Under the pieces are notes generated by a model. It saw only the letters and a list, made by a program, of their open reading frames with translations, searched no databases and was not told the origin of the DNA. From NCBI GenBank assembly GCA_903918755.1, contig CAIXFN010000040.1, positions 1 to 64,000 on the forward strand: 64,000 nucleotides of DNA, read 5' to 3'. This stretch comes from an uncultured Pedosphaera sp. (GTDB lineage: Bacteria; Verrucomicrobiota; Verrucomicrobiia; Limisphaerales; Pedosphaeraceae). Both the position numbers and the translations under genes were made by a program. Shown piece by piece: positions 21,055 to 30,939 of the stretch (positions are counted from its first letter, which is position 1; each line of letters starts with the position of its first letter).

Positions 21055-23631
21055 CTATTTTCGTTCCGCCGGCGCTTGTCCTGTTGGAGTGGCTTTGTCG
21101 GCAGTTTTCAGTTCATCCAGCCGATGCTGCCACGTCGCGGCTGCATCCGGGTTCCCCGTGTCCTGGTAAAACTTGACCAGACGTTCTAAGGGGGGGCGAA
21201 GACCCGGTTTGTCTCCGCCTGGCGCTTGGTGGTCGCGCTGTTTAATGCCCTCATAGCCGGAGAGCAGGAGTGATTCCGCTTCCGCAAATTTCTTTTGGCG
21301 GGCGAGGATGCCACCCAAGCGGCTCCGGACACTAAAATTCCAAACCGCATCGGGGGCGGCTTTTTCGCGGATGGCCAAGGACTGCATGAGCAAATCCTCA
21401 GTTTCAGCAAGCCGCAACTCCTGTTCATAAACTTCCGCCAAATGCTCCAACGACAGAGCGACATCCAAACTATTGGTTCCCAGCACCGATCGTCGTAGCG
21501 CCAAAGCCTCCTGAAGAAACGGCTGGGCGTTAGTGAATTTCTTCTCATCGCTCAAAACGCGCCCGAGCGCATCCATGGATTGGGCCAAATCAGGGTGATC
21601 CTTCGGCAGCACGCGCTGGCGGAGTTCCAGGGCTTTCCGCGCCTCTGATTCCGCCTCCGGCAATTTGCCTTGATCGGACAAAAGCAGGGCCAGATTGTTG
21701 AGGGAAATAGCGAGGCTGGGATCATTGGTGCCCAGGAGCCGGGTGGAAAGCGCCAGTTCCTGCCGTTGCAACTTCTCGGCCTCGGCATATTTGTGTCGGC
21801 CTACCAAGATGGCCGCCATATTGTTCAGGGAGGAGGCCACCTGAGGCGATTCCTCACCCCGCAGCTTTCGCGACAGGCCAAGGGCTTGACCTTGCAGTTG
21901 TTCGGCCTCGTCCAACAATCCTTCGTCAAAAAGCACCATGGAAAGGTCATTGAGCGATTCGGCGACTTCCGGGCTTTCCGAGCCAATTAGTTTGCGGCGC
22001 AACTCCAGTGCCTGCCGGTGCATTGCCTCCGCCTCCGTCATTCGATTCTGGCTGGCCAGAGTGGTGGCCAACAAACCGAGTTCCGTGGCCAGCGGCAGGC
22101 TCTCCCTCCCGGCGGCGGCCAAGCGGGCCGCAATGGCCGCCCGCTGGGTGGCTTCAGCCTTTTCGTATTGCCCCAGCACAAAGTAAACATGACCGATAGT
22201 GTCTCGGAGATCGGCCTGCATTTCCGGATCATTACGCAGGTCCTTGGCCACCCGGCCGGCGGTGTCGTCCAATACTTTTTGGAGCATGGCTGCCGTGTCG
22301 CCCTGCGCCATCCCGGGATCAAGGCTGTTCAGCATTCCCACCAGGAATCCCGTTGCAGTGTTTAAGCGTTTTTCATGGATGTAGAGGCGGGAGAAGGCGC
22401 CCAGACCGGTCAGCAATGCGAGGAACAGGGCAGCAGCTACCGTGAAGGCAATTCGATGGCGCCGCAACAACTTGCGGAGCCGGTCAGATAAGCTGGCCGG
22501 CCGGGCGGCAACCGGCTCGTTGTCCAGGTGCCGCCGGAGATCATTGGCCAGCCCGATGGCAGTGTCGTAGCGACGATTGCGATCTTTCTCCAAGCATTTC
22601 ATCACGATCCAGTCCAGGTCGCCGCGCACCCGGCTGAGCAGGCGGGCCGCTTCCGTTTTGTGCTGTTTGGCGGTGGCCGCAAGCACATCACCTCGTAGCG
22701 TGCTCAGCCGAGTACTGGGGCGGGGCGGCTCCACTTCCCGAATGGTGCGGCAAATGGCCTCCAATCCGTCTTGGAGCAACGCTTCCGGATCAAATGGCGG
22801 CCGGCCGGTGAGCAACTCATAGAGCAGCACGCCCAAGCTGTAAATGTCGCTGCGGGTGTCTACGTCCGGATGCTTCATTTCCGCCTGCTCCGGGCTCATG
22901 TAAGCCGGGGTGCCGAGAAACTGCTGCAGTTGCGTCAAGGTCGTCGCCCCGGTCAGGCGATCCCCGGTAGCTTTGGCAATCCCGAAGTCAATGACCTTGG
23001 GAACCGGTTCTCCATCCATTACGGTAACCAGGATATTGGAAGGTTTGATGTCGCGGTGAATGGCTCCTTTCTGGTGGGCATGCTGGATCGCCTGACAGAC
23101 CTTGATGAACAAGTCGAGCCGTTCCTGGGTGGTCAGTTGATTCCGGTCGCAATAGTCCGTAATCCGCGTCCCGCGCACGAATTCCATCACGAAATAGGGT
23201 CGGCCGACTTCCGTGCTGCCTGCGTCGAAAACGCGGGCAATGCCGGGATGATCCATCATTGCCAACGCCTGCCGTTCCAGTTCAAACCGCCGGACCACCG
23301 CCCGGGTATCCATGCCTAGCTTGATCACCTTCAGAGCCACCGTCCGCCGAACGGGTTCCCGCTGCTCCGCCGCATAAACGGTCCCGCACCCCCCTTCGCC
23401 GATGACCTCGAGCAGGTGGTAAGGCCCGATCCATGAACCCGGAGCCTCGGCTGAAAGGTAGGACCCGATGGGTCTGGGGACGGCCAGAATCGTGGAGTTC
23501 ATGTCCCTGGGCAAAGGAGCGCTCGATTCGGCCACCCCGGGTAAAGGAGCCCCCGAAACAGGGCCAATTGGGGGCTGCCCGTCTTTGCCGGAGGGACTCT
23601 GCGATCCATAAGCTGGTTCATGTTCGGGCAT
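21055..23631 (-). CDS. Membrane Ser/Thr protein kinase with TPR repeats
   Basis: 858 residues from the ATG at 23631. The kinase domain spans about 71-370: Gly-rich loop [10 protein letters not shown] (78-87), Lys101 in [17 protein letters not shown] at 192-199, DFG at 215-217, and TPAYMSPEQ in the activation segment. All catalytic residues are present. One membrane helix lies at about 395-413 ([19 protein letters not shown]). An extracytoplasmic region of about 440 residues with kinesin-light-chain-like TPR repeats follows (motif [19 protein letters not shown] and variants), suitable for binding a ligand or partner protein. It begins 13 bases after the sigma-factor stop, so the two genes form an operon, a layout frequent in Planctomycetes and Verrucomicrobia. 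Confidence 0.92.
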   Translation of the reverse strand: MPEHEPAYGSQSPSGKDGQPPIGPVSGAPLPGVAESSAPLPRDMNSTILAVPRPIGSYLSAEAPGSWIGPYHLLEVIGEGGCGTVYAAEQREPVRRTVALKVIKLGMDTRAVVRRFELERQALAMMDHPGIARVFDAGSTEVGRPYFVMEFVRGTRITDYCDRNQLTTQERLDLFIKVCQAIQHAHQKGAIHRDIKPSNILVTVMDGEPVPKVIDFGIAKATGDRLTGATTLTQLQQFLGTPAYMSPEQAEMKHPDVDTRSDIYSLGVLLYELLTGRPPFDPEALLQDGLEAICRTIREVEPPRPSTRLSTLRGDVLAATAKQHKTEAARLLSRVRGDLDWIVMKCLEKDRNRRYDTAIGLANDLRRHLDNEPVAARPASLSDRLRKLLRRHRIAFTVAAALFLALLTGLGAFSRLYIHEKRLNTATGFLVGMLNSLDPGMAQGDTAAMLQKVLDDTAGRVAKDLRNDPEMQADLRDTIGHVYFVLGQYEKAEATQRAAIAARLAAAGRESLPLATELGLLATTLASQNRMTEAEAMHRQALELRRKLIGSESPEVAESLNDLSMVLFDEGLLDEAEQLQGQALGLSRKLRGEESPQVASSLNNMAAILVGRHKYAEAEKLQRQELALSTRLLGTNDPSLAISLNNLALLLSDQGKLPEAESEARKALELRQRVLPKDHPDLAQSMDALGRVLSDEKKFTNAQPFLQEALALRRSVLGTNSLDVALSLEHLAEVYEQELRLAETEDLLMQSLAIREKAAPDAVWNFSVRSRLGGILARQKKFAEAESLLLSGYEGIKQRDHQAPGGDKPGLRPPLERLVKFYQDTGNPDAAATWQHRLDELKTADKATPTGQAPAERK

Positions 23632-23644
23632 GATTCGCTTAACC

Positions 23645-24307
23645 CTACGACAGGGTTGTTTCGCCCAGCTTTTCCCAGGTCTTGCGCAGTAGACTGGCCT
23701 CCTGGAGGACCAGATTCTCACAACGGTGCTTCACCGCATAGATCGCGTTCGGCTTCATGGCATAGGTGACGGCCAGTTGAGCGACATCCGCACTTTCTTC
23801 CAGCAACGCCAGGTAAATCGCGAAGCTCTGGGGCTTAACTTGTTCTTGCATCCGCTTCATGGCCGCCGCGAGCAAAGCCTGGCGCCAATCCTCATCCAGC
23901 GGGAGTAAATCCAGCGATTGCGGCACGTCCGCCAGGCGGCGGTGGCCGGTGCCCGGAAACTCCTCATCCATCAGCGGGGAGGAAATCTCCACCTTTTCAT
24001 CCTTCCGCCGGATCGCGCGCACCCGGTTGCGAATGACACCCCAGAGCCATGCTTGGAAGGAGCCTTTTCGGCGGTCAAACCCCGCCTCCTGCCCATGCTG
24101 ACAACGCACCAAAGTCGTCATGACCTCTTGCAGGACGTCCTCGGCCGAATGGTCATTCAAGCCCATGCGCCGCGCGTAGGCTTTGATGGCAGCCGAGAAA
24201 TGATCGTAAACGTAACGCCAGGAAGTATTCCAGACCGTTGTGGCTCCCTCAATGTGAGGTGGCGGTTCCGGAATTGAATCGGGCGGGTCGGTGGGGTTTT
24301 CCAGCAT
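23645..24307 (-). CDS. ECF-type RNA polymerase sigma factor linked to kinase
   Basis: 220 residues. Region 2 is seen as [31 protein letters not shown] followed by [20 protein letters not shown], the core-binding and -10-reading helices. A region-4-like helix-turn-helix is in the C-terminal part ([19 protein letters not shown]). Such sigma factors direct RNA polymerase to a small gene set. It is the first gene of the sigma-kinase-FHA group, so it is probably controlled by phosphorylation by that kinase rather than by an anti-sigma factor; this is an inference from gene order. Confidence 0.85.
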   Translation of the reverse strand: MLENPTDPPDSIPEPPPHIEGATTVWNTSWRYVYDHFSAAIKAYARRMGLNDHSAEDVLQEVMTTLVRCQHGQEAGFDRRKGSFQAWLWGVIRNRVRAIRRKDEKVEISSPLMDEEFPGTGHRRLADVPQSLDLLPLDEDWRQALLAAAMKRMQEQVKPQSFAIYLALLEESADVAQLAVTYAMKPNAIYAVKHRCENLVLQEASLLRKTWEKLGETTLS

Positions 24308-24520
24308 AATAGGGCGATTAGCATTGTGGACACCATGCGGGCTTCTTTAAAGCAGTTTTCCCCTCTCCCGGCAATTCCGAATGTCAGTAATGAATTACCT
24401 CCCCCCGGCTTTCCTGGATTGCTTGCCGCGACAGCACCCCGAAGCGCGTAAGATTTTTGCGTCCCATTGCCTGTAATGACAGAACTTGGTCCGGATGGAC
24501 ACGAACCGAAGGCAATAAAA

Positions 24521-26779
24521 ATGAACGCTTACATTAATATCCTTAATTTCCTTACGCGAGGACTCCTTCCTTCAATCGCCGACGACCGTCTGGCAAAACT
24601 TTTGGCGATTGGCACAATGGTCGGACTGGGCCTCCTGACTCCCCGAAGCGCGCAGGCGGATAATTTTCATGTGGCCAACGGCCAGGCCTTGCAAAATGCC
24701 CTGACCACCGCGGCCGCGAACGGGGCCGATGATGTCATCTATCTGGCCGCCGGCTACTACGGAGGGAATTTCAACTTTAACAGCGCGGAAGCGCGCAGCC
24801 TCACGCTCCAGGGAGAACCGGGCACGACCAACACGCAGATTACGGTGGACGGTACGGGCACGGGGATTTCCCTGAGTCTCTCCTGTAGTTCGGACGCCAA
24901 TTTCACGATTCAAGGCATCACGTTCGTTCGCAATGGTAACACGGGTTTGCACGTGGCGACCGGCACGGGTGCCGCCGTTCTGGTGTTGGACTCTCGGTTC
25001 TTGCCACCCGCCAACGGCGCCAGCGGGCTCGGGTTGGAGATCGTGTCGGGACAAAGCGCCAACATTCTCCGATGCACGGCTGCCGGTTACGGTCGGAAGG
25101 GAACCGGGATTAGCATTAGCGGGATCACAGGTAATGTGGCCCTGATTAATTGCGTCTTGAGCACAAATCTTGCCTCGGTGTTTACCGGGGAATATGGGTA
25201 CGCAACGGGCGGCGCTGGCTTTTATGCTGCAATCGCTGGAGTACTCACCATTTCCGGCAATTCGTTCTTGGGAGATGGTCCCCCTGCGACACCACCAAAT
25301 CAATCCGCCGTCACCATCGGGGCGGGAGCGCATTGTTCAGCGGCGAGCATTCTGCTTGTGAGCAATGTTTTCAGTGGGTGCTCGGCATATGATGGAAATG
25401 GAGCATTCTTGAAAGCAAGTCAGGTAACCGTTTCCAACAACAACTTCAATGGCAATTCTGCGGGTTATGGCGGTGCGCTCAGCTTGCAAACCGCCTCCGG
25501 AACTTACAACATCACTGGGAACACCTTTGTTGGCAATGGGACTGGTGGGTTAACTGCCGGTGGAGCAACCGGAACGGTGACGGGAAATACCTTTTCGGGA
25601 AATACAGGAAGCGGTGCCAACGCCTCGGCCGATGGTGCACTCTTGGTGAGCGGCAATTCATTCCAAGCCAACCAGCAGGGGGGTGCTTATTGCCAAGCCG
25701 CCACCCTCGCAGTCTCCAACAACCGTTTTTCGGGCAACTACGGCGCTAACGGCTATGATGGGGGCGGTGGGCTGACGTGTTCTTACTTCACCACGGCGAC
25801 CGTGTCGAACAACACTTTTACCGGTAATTCGGCCGGAGGGGCGGGTGGAGGCCTTTACGTGTGGCGAGCCTCTGGCGGTGCCATTTCCATCCTGAACAAT
25901 AATTTCACCGGAAACTCCGCGGGCGGCTTTGGCGGTGGCATTGCGTGCCCGCAAGTGGACTACAACCACGCCTACATCGCCTCCATGCTGCTTTCCGGGA
26001 ATGTCTTCAAACAAAATGCGTCCCGCGGCTCCGGCGGCGGAGTTATGGTTGCCGGCCCGACTGTACAGGTGACCGACAACCTGTTTGTTCAGAATTCCGC
26101 CGGTAATTCTGGTGGCGGGATTTACGCCAATCCGCAGGTCCAACTGGACATGATCAACAACACGGTCACGGGTAACACGAATTCGGCCAATGGCGGCGGC
26201 GCGGCGTTCCAGATCGACGGATTAACGGAAATCCTGCACGTCTATAACAATATCATCTGGGGCAATTCGGCCACCGGCAAAGGAGCGGACGTGTATCTTG
26301 CCGGCACTGGACAGCGCAAAGAGTTCCTCTTCAATGACGTGGACGACATGTATGGGGTCTGGGACCTGGCGCTCAACAATCCGGATATCGACCCCCAGTT
26401 CTTCGATCCGATCAACGGGGATTTCCATTTACGGCCGTCCTCGGGTTGCGTCAACACCGGGACCAACGGCGCACCAGTCATCCCCGGACTGGACCTCGAT
26501 GGCGGCCCGCGCATTGTAAACGGCACCGTGGATCTGGGCTGCTATGAATTTAACAACGGTGCCCTTCATCCGGCCGACACCAATATCGATTGGACGATCA
26601 GCCTGGCCGAGTTCAATCCTTATGCCTATGCCTGGCAGAACAGCCTTCCATGGGCGACGGGACCGACGCCCATTACGGCTGATTTTGTCACCCGTGCGGG
26701 TTACCTGCTCCAGAGCGGCGGGACCTATCACAACGATGGCAGTTCCCAACCCACGAATTGGAAACCCGGCGCGCAATAG
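24521..26779 (+). CDS. Secreted right-handed beta-helix protein
   Basis: 752 residues from the ATG at 24521, chosen because it precedes the signal peptide (hydrophobic LLAIGTMVGLGLLTPRSAQA) and follows an AAGG motif. The body is a long run of parallel beta-helix rungs of the type NNNFTGNSAGGFGGGI or SGNSFQANQQGGAYC. Rungs are rich in Asn, Gly and Ser, with a polymorphic-outer-membrane-like GGG ladder. A closing segment (NPDIDPQFFDPINGDFHLRP ... GLDLDGGPRIVNG...DLGCYEF) matches the end cap often annotated choice-of-anchor Q. The last 70 residues are unrecognised. Such proteins bind or cleave polysaccharides, but no catalytic residues can be named. It is divergent from the sigma-kinase operon. 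Confidence 0.85.
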   Translation: MNAYINILNFLTRGLLPSIADDRLAKLLAIGTMVGLGLLTPRSAQADNFHVANGQALQNALTTAAANGADDVIYLAAGYYGGNFNFNSAEARSLTLQGEPGTTNTQITVDGTGTGISLSLSCSSDANFTIQGITFVRNGNTGLHVATGTGAAVLVLDSRFLPPANGASGLGLEIVSGQSANILRCTAAGYGRKGTGISISGITGNVALINCVLSTNLASVFTGEYGYATGGAGFYAAIAGVLTISGNSFLGDGPPATPPNQSAVTIGAGAHCSAASILLVSNVFSGCSAYDGNGAFLKASQVTVSNNNFNGNSAGYGGALSLQTASGTYNITGNTFVGNGTGGLTAGGATGTVTGNTFSGNTGSGANASADGALLVSGNSFQANQQGGAYCQAATLAVSNNRFSGNYGANGYDGGGGLTCSYFTTATVSNNTFTGNSAGGAGGGLYVWRASGGAISILNNNFTGNSAGGFGGGIACPQVDYNHAYIASMLLSGNVFKQNASRGSGGGVMVAGPTVQVTDNLFVQNSAGNSGGGIYANPQVQLDMINNTVTGNTNSANGGGAAFQIDGLTEILHVYNNIIWGNSATGKGADVYLAGTGQRKEFLFNDVDDMYGVWDLALNNPDIDPQFFDPINGDFHLRPSSGCVNTGTNGAPVIPGLDLDGGPRIVNGTVDLGCYEFNNGALHPADTNIDWTISLAEFNPYAYAWQNSLPWATGPTPITADFVTRAGYLLQSGGTYHNDGSSQPTNWKPGAQ

Positions 26780-26814
26780 CTCCCCATCCACCACTCCAAG
26801 GAAAGGGAACTCGC

Positions 26815-29800
26815 GTGAACTGGATTATCATCCGATTGTCAGGACTCCAGGGGCCTCCCGGCAGAATGCCAGGGGCTGCCGCTGTGCAGGGAATAGCCAG
26901 GCGCACCCGGCTGGCATCGTTAGTATTTTGCCTGCTTTTCTCCGCTGGCGGAGCGCGCGGACAAGCCCTCCCCACGCCCATTTTTACTCCTCCTTCGGGA
27001 ACGGCGACCCCGGTCGTGGTGACCTTGACGAATCTCAATTCCAGTGTGGCGACCTACTTCACGCTGGACGGCACTCTACCCGACACCAACTCGCTCCGCT
27101 ATACCGGCCCGCTGGTGCTTTCCAACTACACAGTCATCCGCGCCCGGGCATTTCAGCTGGGCCAACCCCCGAGTCCCGCGATCTCCGGGTACTACTACCC
27201 GGTGGGCGTGGCGCCGGCAAACTCCTATGTCCGCCAAATCACCAACGATCTACGCACAACGCCACAGGTGGTGCTAAACGTATCCAATGCCACCAATGTC
27301 GCATCGTTCACGGTGGAGGAACGCCTTCCCGCCCCGCTGCAAGCAATCGGCATTTCGGGGGGCGGAGTCTGGAACCCGGCGACCGGCACAATCCGCTGGG
27401 GGCCGTTGAGCAATACACCTTCATTTAGTGCCTCCTACCGGGTTGCCGGTTTGGCCGGGGTTTATCCAGTGAACGGCTCGGAATCCGTGGATGGCCAATG
27501 GACTTTCGACCCCGGGCCAACGTTTCTGACTATCGCGCCAACCGCCGGGGTGTCAGACCTCCCGGTGGCTCCGCCCAGCCAACTTGGGATGCCTTGGTTT
27601 ACCCCGCCTAGCGGGAGCGCCGTGCCGGCCGACATTGCATTAAGCTCTCCAGACACGAACGCGGTGATCCATTACACTCTGGATGGCTCGTCCCCAACGG
27701 AGGCTTCGCCAATTTACAGTTTTCCCTTGCATTTTGACCAGGCGGTAATCGTGCGGGCTCGGGCCTTTAAAGATGGCTGGCTGCCCAGCGCCGCCAGCGT
27801 CGCCTATTTCGGCCCCCGGTTGGGCTCATCGGATATGGCGGTTGTCCGCTCGGTGGATACCAACGCTCTGCTCGGTCCGCTGGTGAGCCTCCTCGCCACC
27901 CCAGGAACGAACACCCTTTGTTACTCGGTGGAAGAAAGGCTGCCGGCGGGGTTGATCGCCGCCAACATCAGCGCGGGCGGGGTTTTCCTTCCGGAACTCC
28001 GGAGCATACGTTGGGGACCATTTGTTGATACGAACGCGCAATCGTTTTCCTACATCGGGGCCGGTTTGCCGGGGATCTATCCGGTGCAGGCGGTTTGGAG
28101 TGTGGATGGCGTCAGTTCCGGGGAACCGCAAGGCACCAATTTGGTCATCCTGTCACCCCTCATTTCCCCGGTGGTTTTGTCCGCCCCGGGCCGGGAACCG
28201 GCCCCAGTCATCTCGCCGGCGAGCAGCGGTGTGCTACCTGTCACCGTGATCATTGCCGATGCGGACACCCAGGCAGAGTTGCATTACACCTTGGACGGTA
28301 CCACGCCTACGCTGCTTTCGCCCCAGTACACGGGTGCCTTGGTGTTGGCCAGTCCGACTACGCTGCGGGCGCGAGCCTTTGGCAATGGTTCCAGTCCCAG
28401 CGCGGGAGCCGTGGCCTATTTTGGAAATTCGTTGCCCACGCCGGATATTCAATTCACCCGGTCCGTGGACCAATCTGCTGGTTTCGCGCCGGTTATTACT
28501 TTGTCGGCCAATTTGGGGGCCACCAACTCTGGTCCCATTTGCTATACGGTCGAGGAATTGCTCCCGGCCGGATTGACGCCGCTTAACTTGTCGGCCGGCG
28601 GGTTGTTCGACGCGGCACGTGGAGTGGTGCGTTGGGGCCCGTTCTTCGGCCGCAGTCCCCTCGCATTAAGCTATCACGCAGCCGGCTTGGCGGGTGCCTA
28701 CCCCCTCAGCTCGGTCTGGAGCGTCAACGGAGTGACGACGATAGAAGCTGCGGAAACCATCCTCGCGATTGTCACGTCACCCATTGGATCCGTCGCCTTG
28801 CCCGAGGTGCCGACCCCGGCGCCCGCCCCGGTGGTTTCGCCGGCCACGGCCACCAATCTGCCGGTTACCGTCACGCTCGCCTGCGCTGATCCACAGGCGC
28901 AAATCCGCTATACACTGGATGGTTCGTCCCCAACCTCCGATTCCGCTTTATACCTGAGCGCGCTGGTGGTGGCCTCCCCGGGCACGGTGCGGGCGCGCAG
29001 TTTCAGCCTTGGCTTCCTGCCCAGCGCCGCCGCGGTGGGATACTACAGCGCCGCCAGCAGCAATTCCCTGGAGTTGGTCCGCAGTGTCTCCGGAGACGCC
29101 ACCTTCCTCCCCGCGATCCACATCACCGCCGCTCCCCGAGGCGTCAAATGCTATGCGGTGACCGAAACGCTTGCGAGCGGCCTGACACCATCCCGGATCG
29201 GTCAAAACGCGGTCTGGGACGCCGCTAACCGAACGATTAAATGGGGACCTTTCCCGGATAGCGAGCCTCGTGTCCTCACGTACGAAGTGACCGGTCCGAC
29301 CGCGACCTACGCGTTGGCTGGTCAAGGCAGCTTTGATGGCCAACCGGCCGCCATCGGCGGGACGACAACCGTGCGGATTGATCAGACCACGGTCGTTTAT
29401 GGAGGAAACACCAACGATGGTTTCGGGGGCGCCATCGGGCACGGAAGTCTGGTGCTCAGCGATGATGGCACCAATATTTTCGGCAACGTGATCGCTAGCG
29501 GCCCCTTGGACAATGCATTGGTTATTTACCTCGCGCCCAGTCCGACCGGATTTTCATCGACACTGGGCTTTAACGATGCTGCGGACCCGTTGCGCTCCGC
29601 GATTTCGGGTTACACGGCCACCCAGAACAATGGAGGACCAGGGCAAAGCATTCTGAGCTTCGCCTCCGGCTTCCGCCCCACCTACGCGATCGCGCTGCAA
29701 CCTGGCGGAGGGGTTGGTTTTGGTGGTCTATGGGAGTTGGCGGCCGGGGGAGACCAAAGTTTACGTTTGGTCAGCAGTGTCTACCTGTCGCCGGCCGGCA

Positions 29801-30501
29801 CTGACAATGCCGGGTCCTACCGCTTCTCGCTCAATGTTACCAACATCGGTCTGACTCCGGGCGCCGGGCAAAGTTTTGCGCTGTTTGGCACCTTCGTTTC
29901 CGATACTGGATTCCGCTCCACGGAAGCGGTCGCGGGCGAATTGACTGGCATCCAAGGCTGGAACCCATTCAGCCAAACTGCTTATGACACCTACCAGATG
30001 ATCCCAGCAGTCTTCCCGCTGATGGTGGCGCCGCCGGAAAGCCTCACAGTTTTCGCGGGGCAGGACGCCCGGTTTTCGGCGACCGCGATTGGCGCCTCCC
30101 CTTTGGTTCTTCAGTGGCAATTGAATGGCACCAATCTGATCGACGGAGGACGCATCAGTGGTTCTCAAAGCAGCGTGCTAACCATCGCGGGGACGCAACT
30201 ATCCGACATGGGGGCCTACTCATTGGTCGCGAGCAATTCCTTCGGCACCACGACCAACGATCCAGCGATCTTGCGGGTCATCCAAATTCCGCCAACCCTT
30301 TCCAGCCCCAGCATCGATGGGTCCGGACAATTCACATTCGTCATCACGAGCAATCCCGGCACCGGGTTCGACATCCTAATGTCATCCGACCTGGTGACGT
30401 GGACCCGGGTGGGGATCACCACCAACCTGAGTGGCCATGACACAATCACCATTCCCGTTGGCAATCAAACCATCGCATTTTACCGACTGCAAGCGCACTG
30501 A
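26815..30501 (+). CDS. Secreted protein with four chitobiase-C-like modules and an Ig domain
   Basis: About 1228 residues from a GTG at 26815, preceded by GGAAAGGGAA, the best ribosome site here; an in-frame ATG at 26866 is an alternative. A signal-like helix (LASLVFCLLFSAGGARG) follows an Arg-rich start. Four modules of about 205 residues repeat. Each starts with a chitobiase/beta-hexosaminidase C-terminal-like domain (YTLDGSSPT...RARAF) at about 54-128, 258-336, 461-535 and 668-742. Each then has a beta domain with VEERLPAGL and RWGPF. An unassigned region at 860-1010 and an Ig-like domain at 1070-1153 close the protein. The modules suggest carbohydrate binding at the cell surface; no catalytic domain is seen. 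It follows the beta-helix gene by 35 bases and is likely in the same operon. Confidence 0.85.
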   Translation: MNWIIIRLSGLQGPPGRMPGAAAVQGIARRTRLASLVFCLLFSAGGARGQALPTPIFTPPSGTATPVVVTLTNLNSSVATYFTLDGTLPDTNSLRYTGPLVLSNYTVIRARAFQLGQPPSPAISGYYYPVGVAPANSYVRQITNDLRTTPQVVLNVSNATNVASFTVEERLPAPLQAIGISGGGVWNPATGTIRWGPLSNTPSFSASYRVAGLAGVYPVNGSESVDGQWTFDPGPTFLTIAPTAGVSDLPVAPPSQLGMPWFTPPSGSAVPADIALSSPDTNAVIHYTLDGSSPTEASPIYSFPLHFDQAVIVRARAFKDGWLPSAASVAYFGPRLGSSDMAVVRSVDTNALLGPLVSLLATPGTNTLCYSVEERLPAGLIAANISAGGVFLPELRSIRWGPFVDTNAQSFSYIGAGLPGIYPVQAVWSVDGVSSGEPQGTNLVILSPLISPVVLSAPGREPAPVISPASSGVLPVTVIIADADTQAELHYTLDGTTPTLLSPQYTGALVLASPTTLRARAFGNGSSPSAGAVAYFGNSLPTPDIQFTRSVDQSAGFAPVITLSANLGATNSGPICYTVEELLPAGLTPLNLSAGGLFDAARGVVRWGPFFGRSPLALSYHAAGLAGAYPLSSVWSVNGVTTIEAAETILAIVTSPIGSVALPEVPTPAPAPVVSPATATNLPVTVTLACADPQAQIRYTLDGSSPTSDSALYLSALVVASPGTVRARSFSLGFLPSAAAVGYYSAASSNSLELVRSVSGDATFLPAIHITAAPRGVKCYAVTETLASGLTPSRIGQNAVWDAANRTIKWGPFPDSEPRVLTYEVTGPTATYALAGQGSFDGQPAAIGGTTTVRIDQTTVVYGGNTNDGFGGAIGHGSLVLSDDGTNIFGNVIASGPLDNALVIYLAPSPTGFSSTLGFNDAADPLRSAISGYTATQNNGGPGQSILSFASGFRPTYAIALQPGGGVGFGGLWELAAGGDQSLRLVSSVYLSPAGTDNAGSYRFSLNVTNIGLTPGAGQSFALFGTFVSDTGFRSTEAVAGELTGIQGWNPFSQTAYDTYQMIPAVFPLMVAPPESLTVFAGQDARFSATAIGASPLVLQWQLNGTNLIDGGRISGSQSSVLTIAGTQLSDMGAYSLVASNSFGTTTNDPAILRVIQIPPTLSSPSIDGSGQFTFVITSNPGTGFDILMSSDLVTWTRVGITTNLSGHDTITIPVGNQTIAFYRLQAH

Positions 30502-30621
30502 ATCAGTTTACGCCGCACCTTGCGGTATGGCCGAAGGGGTGGCGGTTCGGAGAAGGGTTGCGGCAGGTTGTTTGCAGCATTTAAGCACATGCGACGGCTG
30601 ACGGCGACGGAGAGTTTCGAG

Positions 30622-30649
30622 CAACCAGCTTCGAGGTTGGGATTTTTTT
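30622..30649 (+). terminator. Weak intrinsic terminator after secreted-protein gene
   Basis: CAACC (30622-30626) pairs with GGTTG (30635-30639) around an eight-base loop, followed by GGA and seven T residues. It lies 120 bases past the stop of the chitobiase-like gene and could end that operon. The stem is short. Confidence 0.4.
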
Positions 30650-30653
30650 AGGT

Positions 30654-30870
30654 TACCCGGGGTAGGCGCTCGTGCCTCGCGCCAACCCCGGGCTGAAGGG
30701 CGCAACACCGTTGGTGTTGGCGGGGAGAGCGCAATTGTTTGGTAGTCCAATTGGGTCGCACCCTGCGCCCTTGGGGAATGCTCTGACGGAATGGCTCCCT
30801 AAGACGGCGCGGGGCGCTTTGCCCCAGGCTGGTATGAGGCGCGCCTTTGGCGCTGGCCAAATTGCGTGAC
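30654..30870. repeat. Hairpin-rich REP-like intergenic element
   Basis: Several perfect stems follow each other: CCCGGGGT/ACCCCGGG (30656-30663 with 30685-30692) enclosing GGCGC/GCGCC, CAACACC/GGTGTTG (30703-30719), and GGGGC/GCCCC (30811-30825). The bases between are typical of the short CCCGGGGT-x-ACCCCGGGCTGAAGG repeats scattered through Verrucomicrobia and Planctomycetes. That link is from memory and not tested here. Short open frames in it are artefacts. Confidence 0.6.
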
Positions 30871-30939
30871 GCCGACAGGCGCGCCATTAGAAAATATTTT
30901 TTTGGTGATTTTCCAGAAGTGCGCGGTTAATCTTCCGGG

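Noticed and set aside
30672-30869. 65-codon frame in the hairpin-rich element
   Set aside because: Follows the palindromes of the REP-like repeat; repeats of this kind commonly give false short genes.
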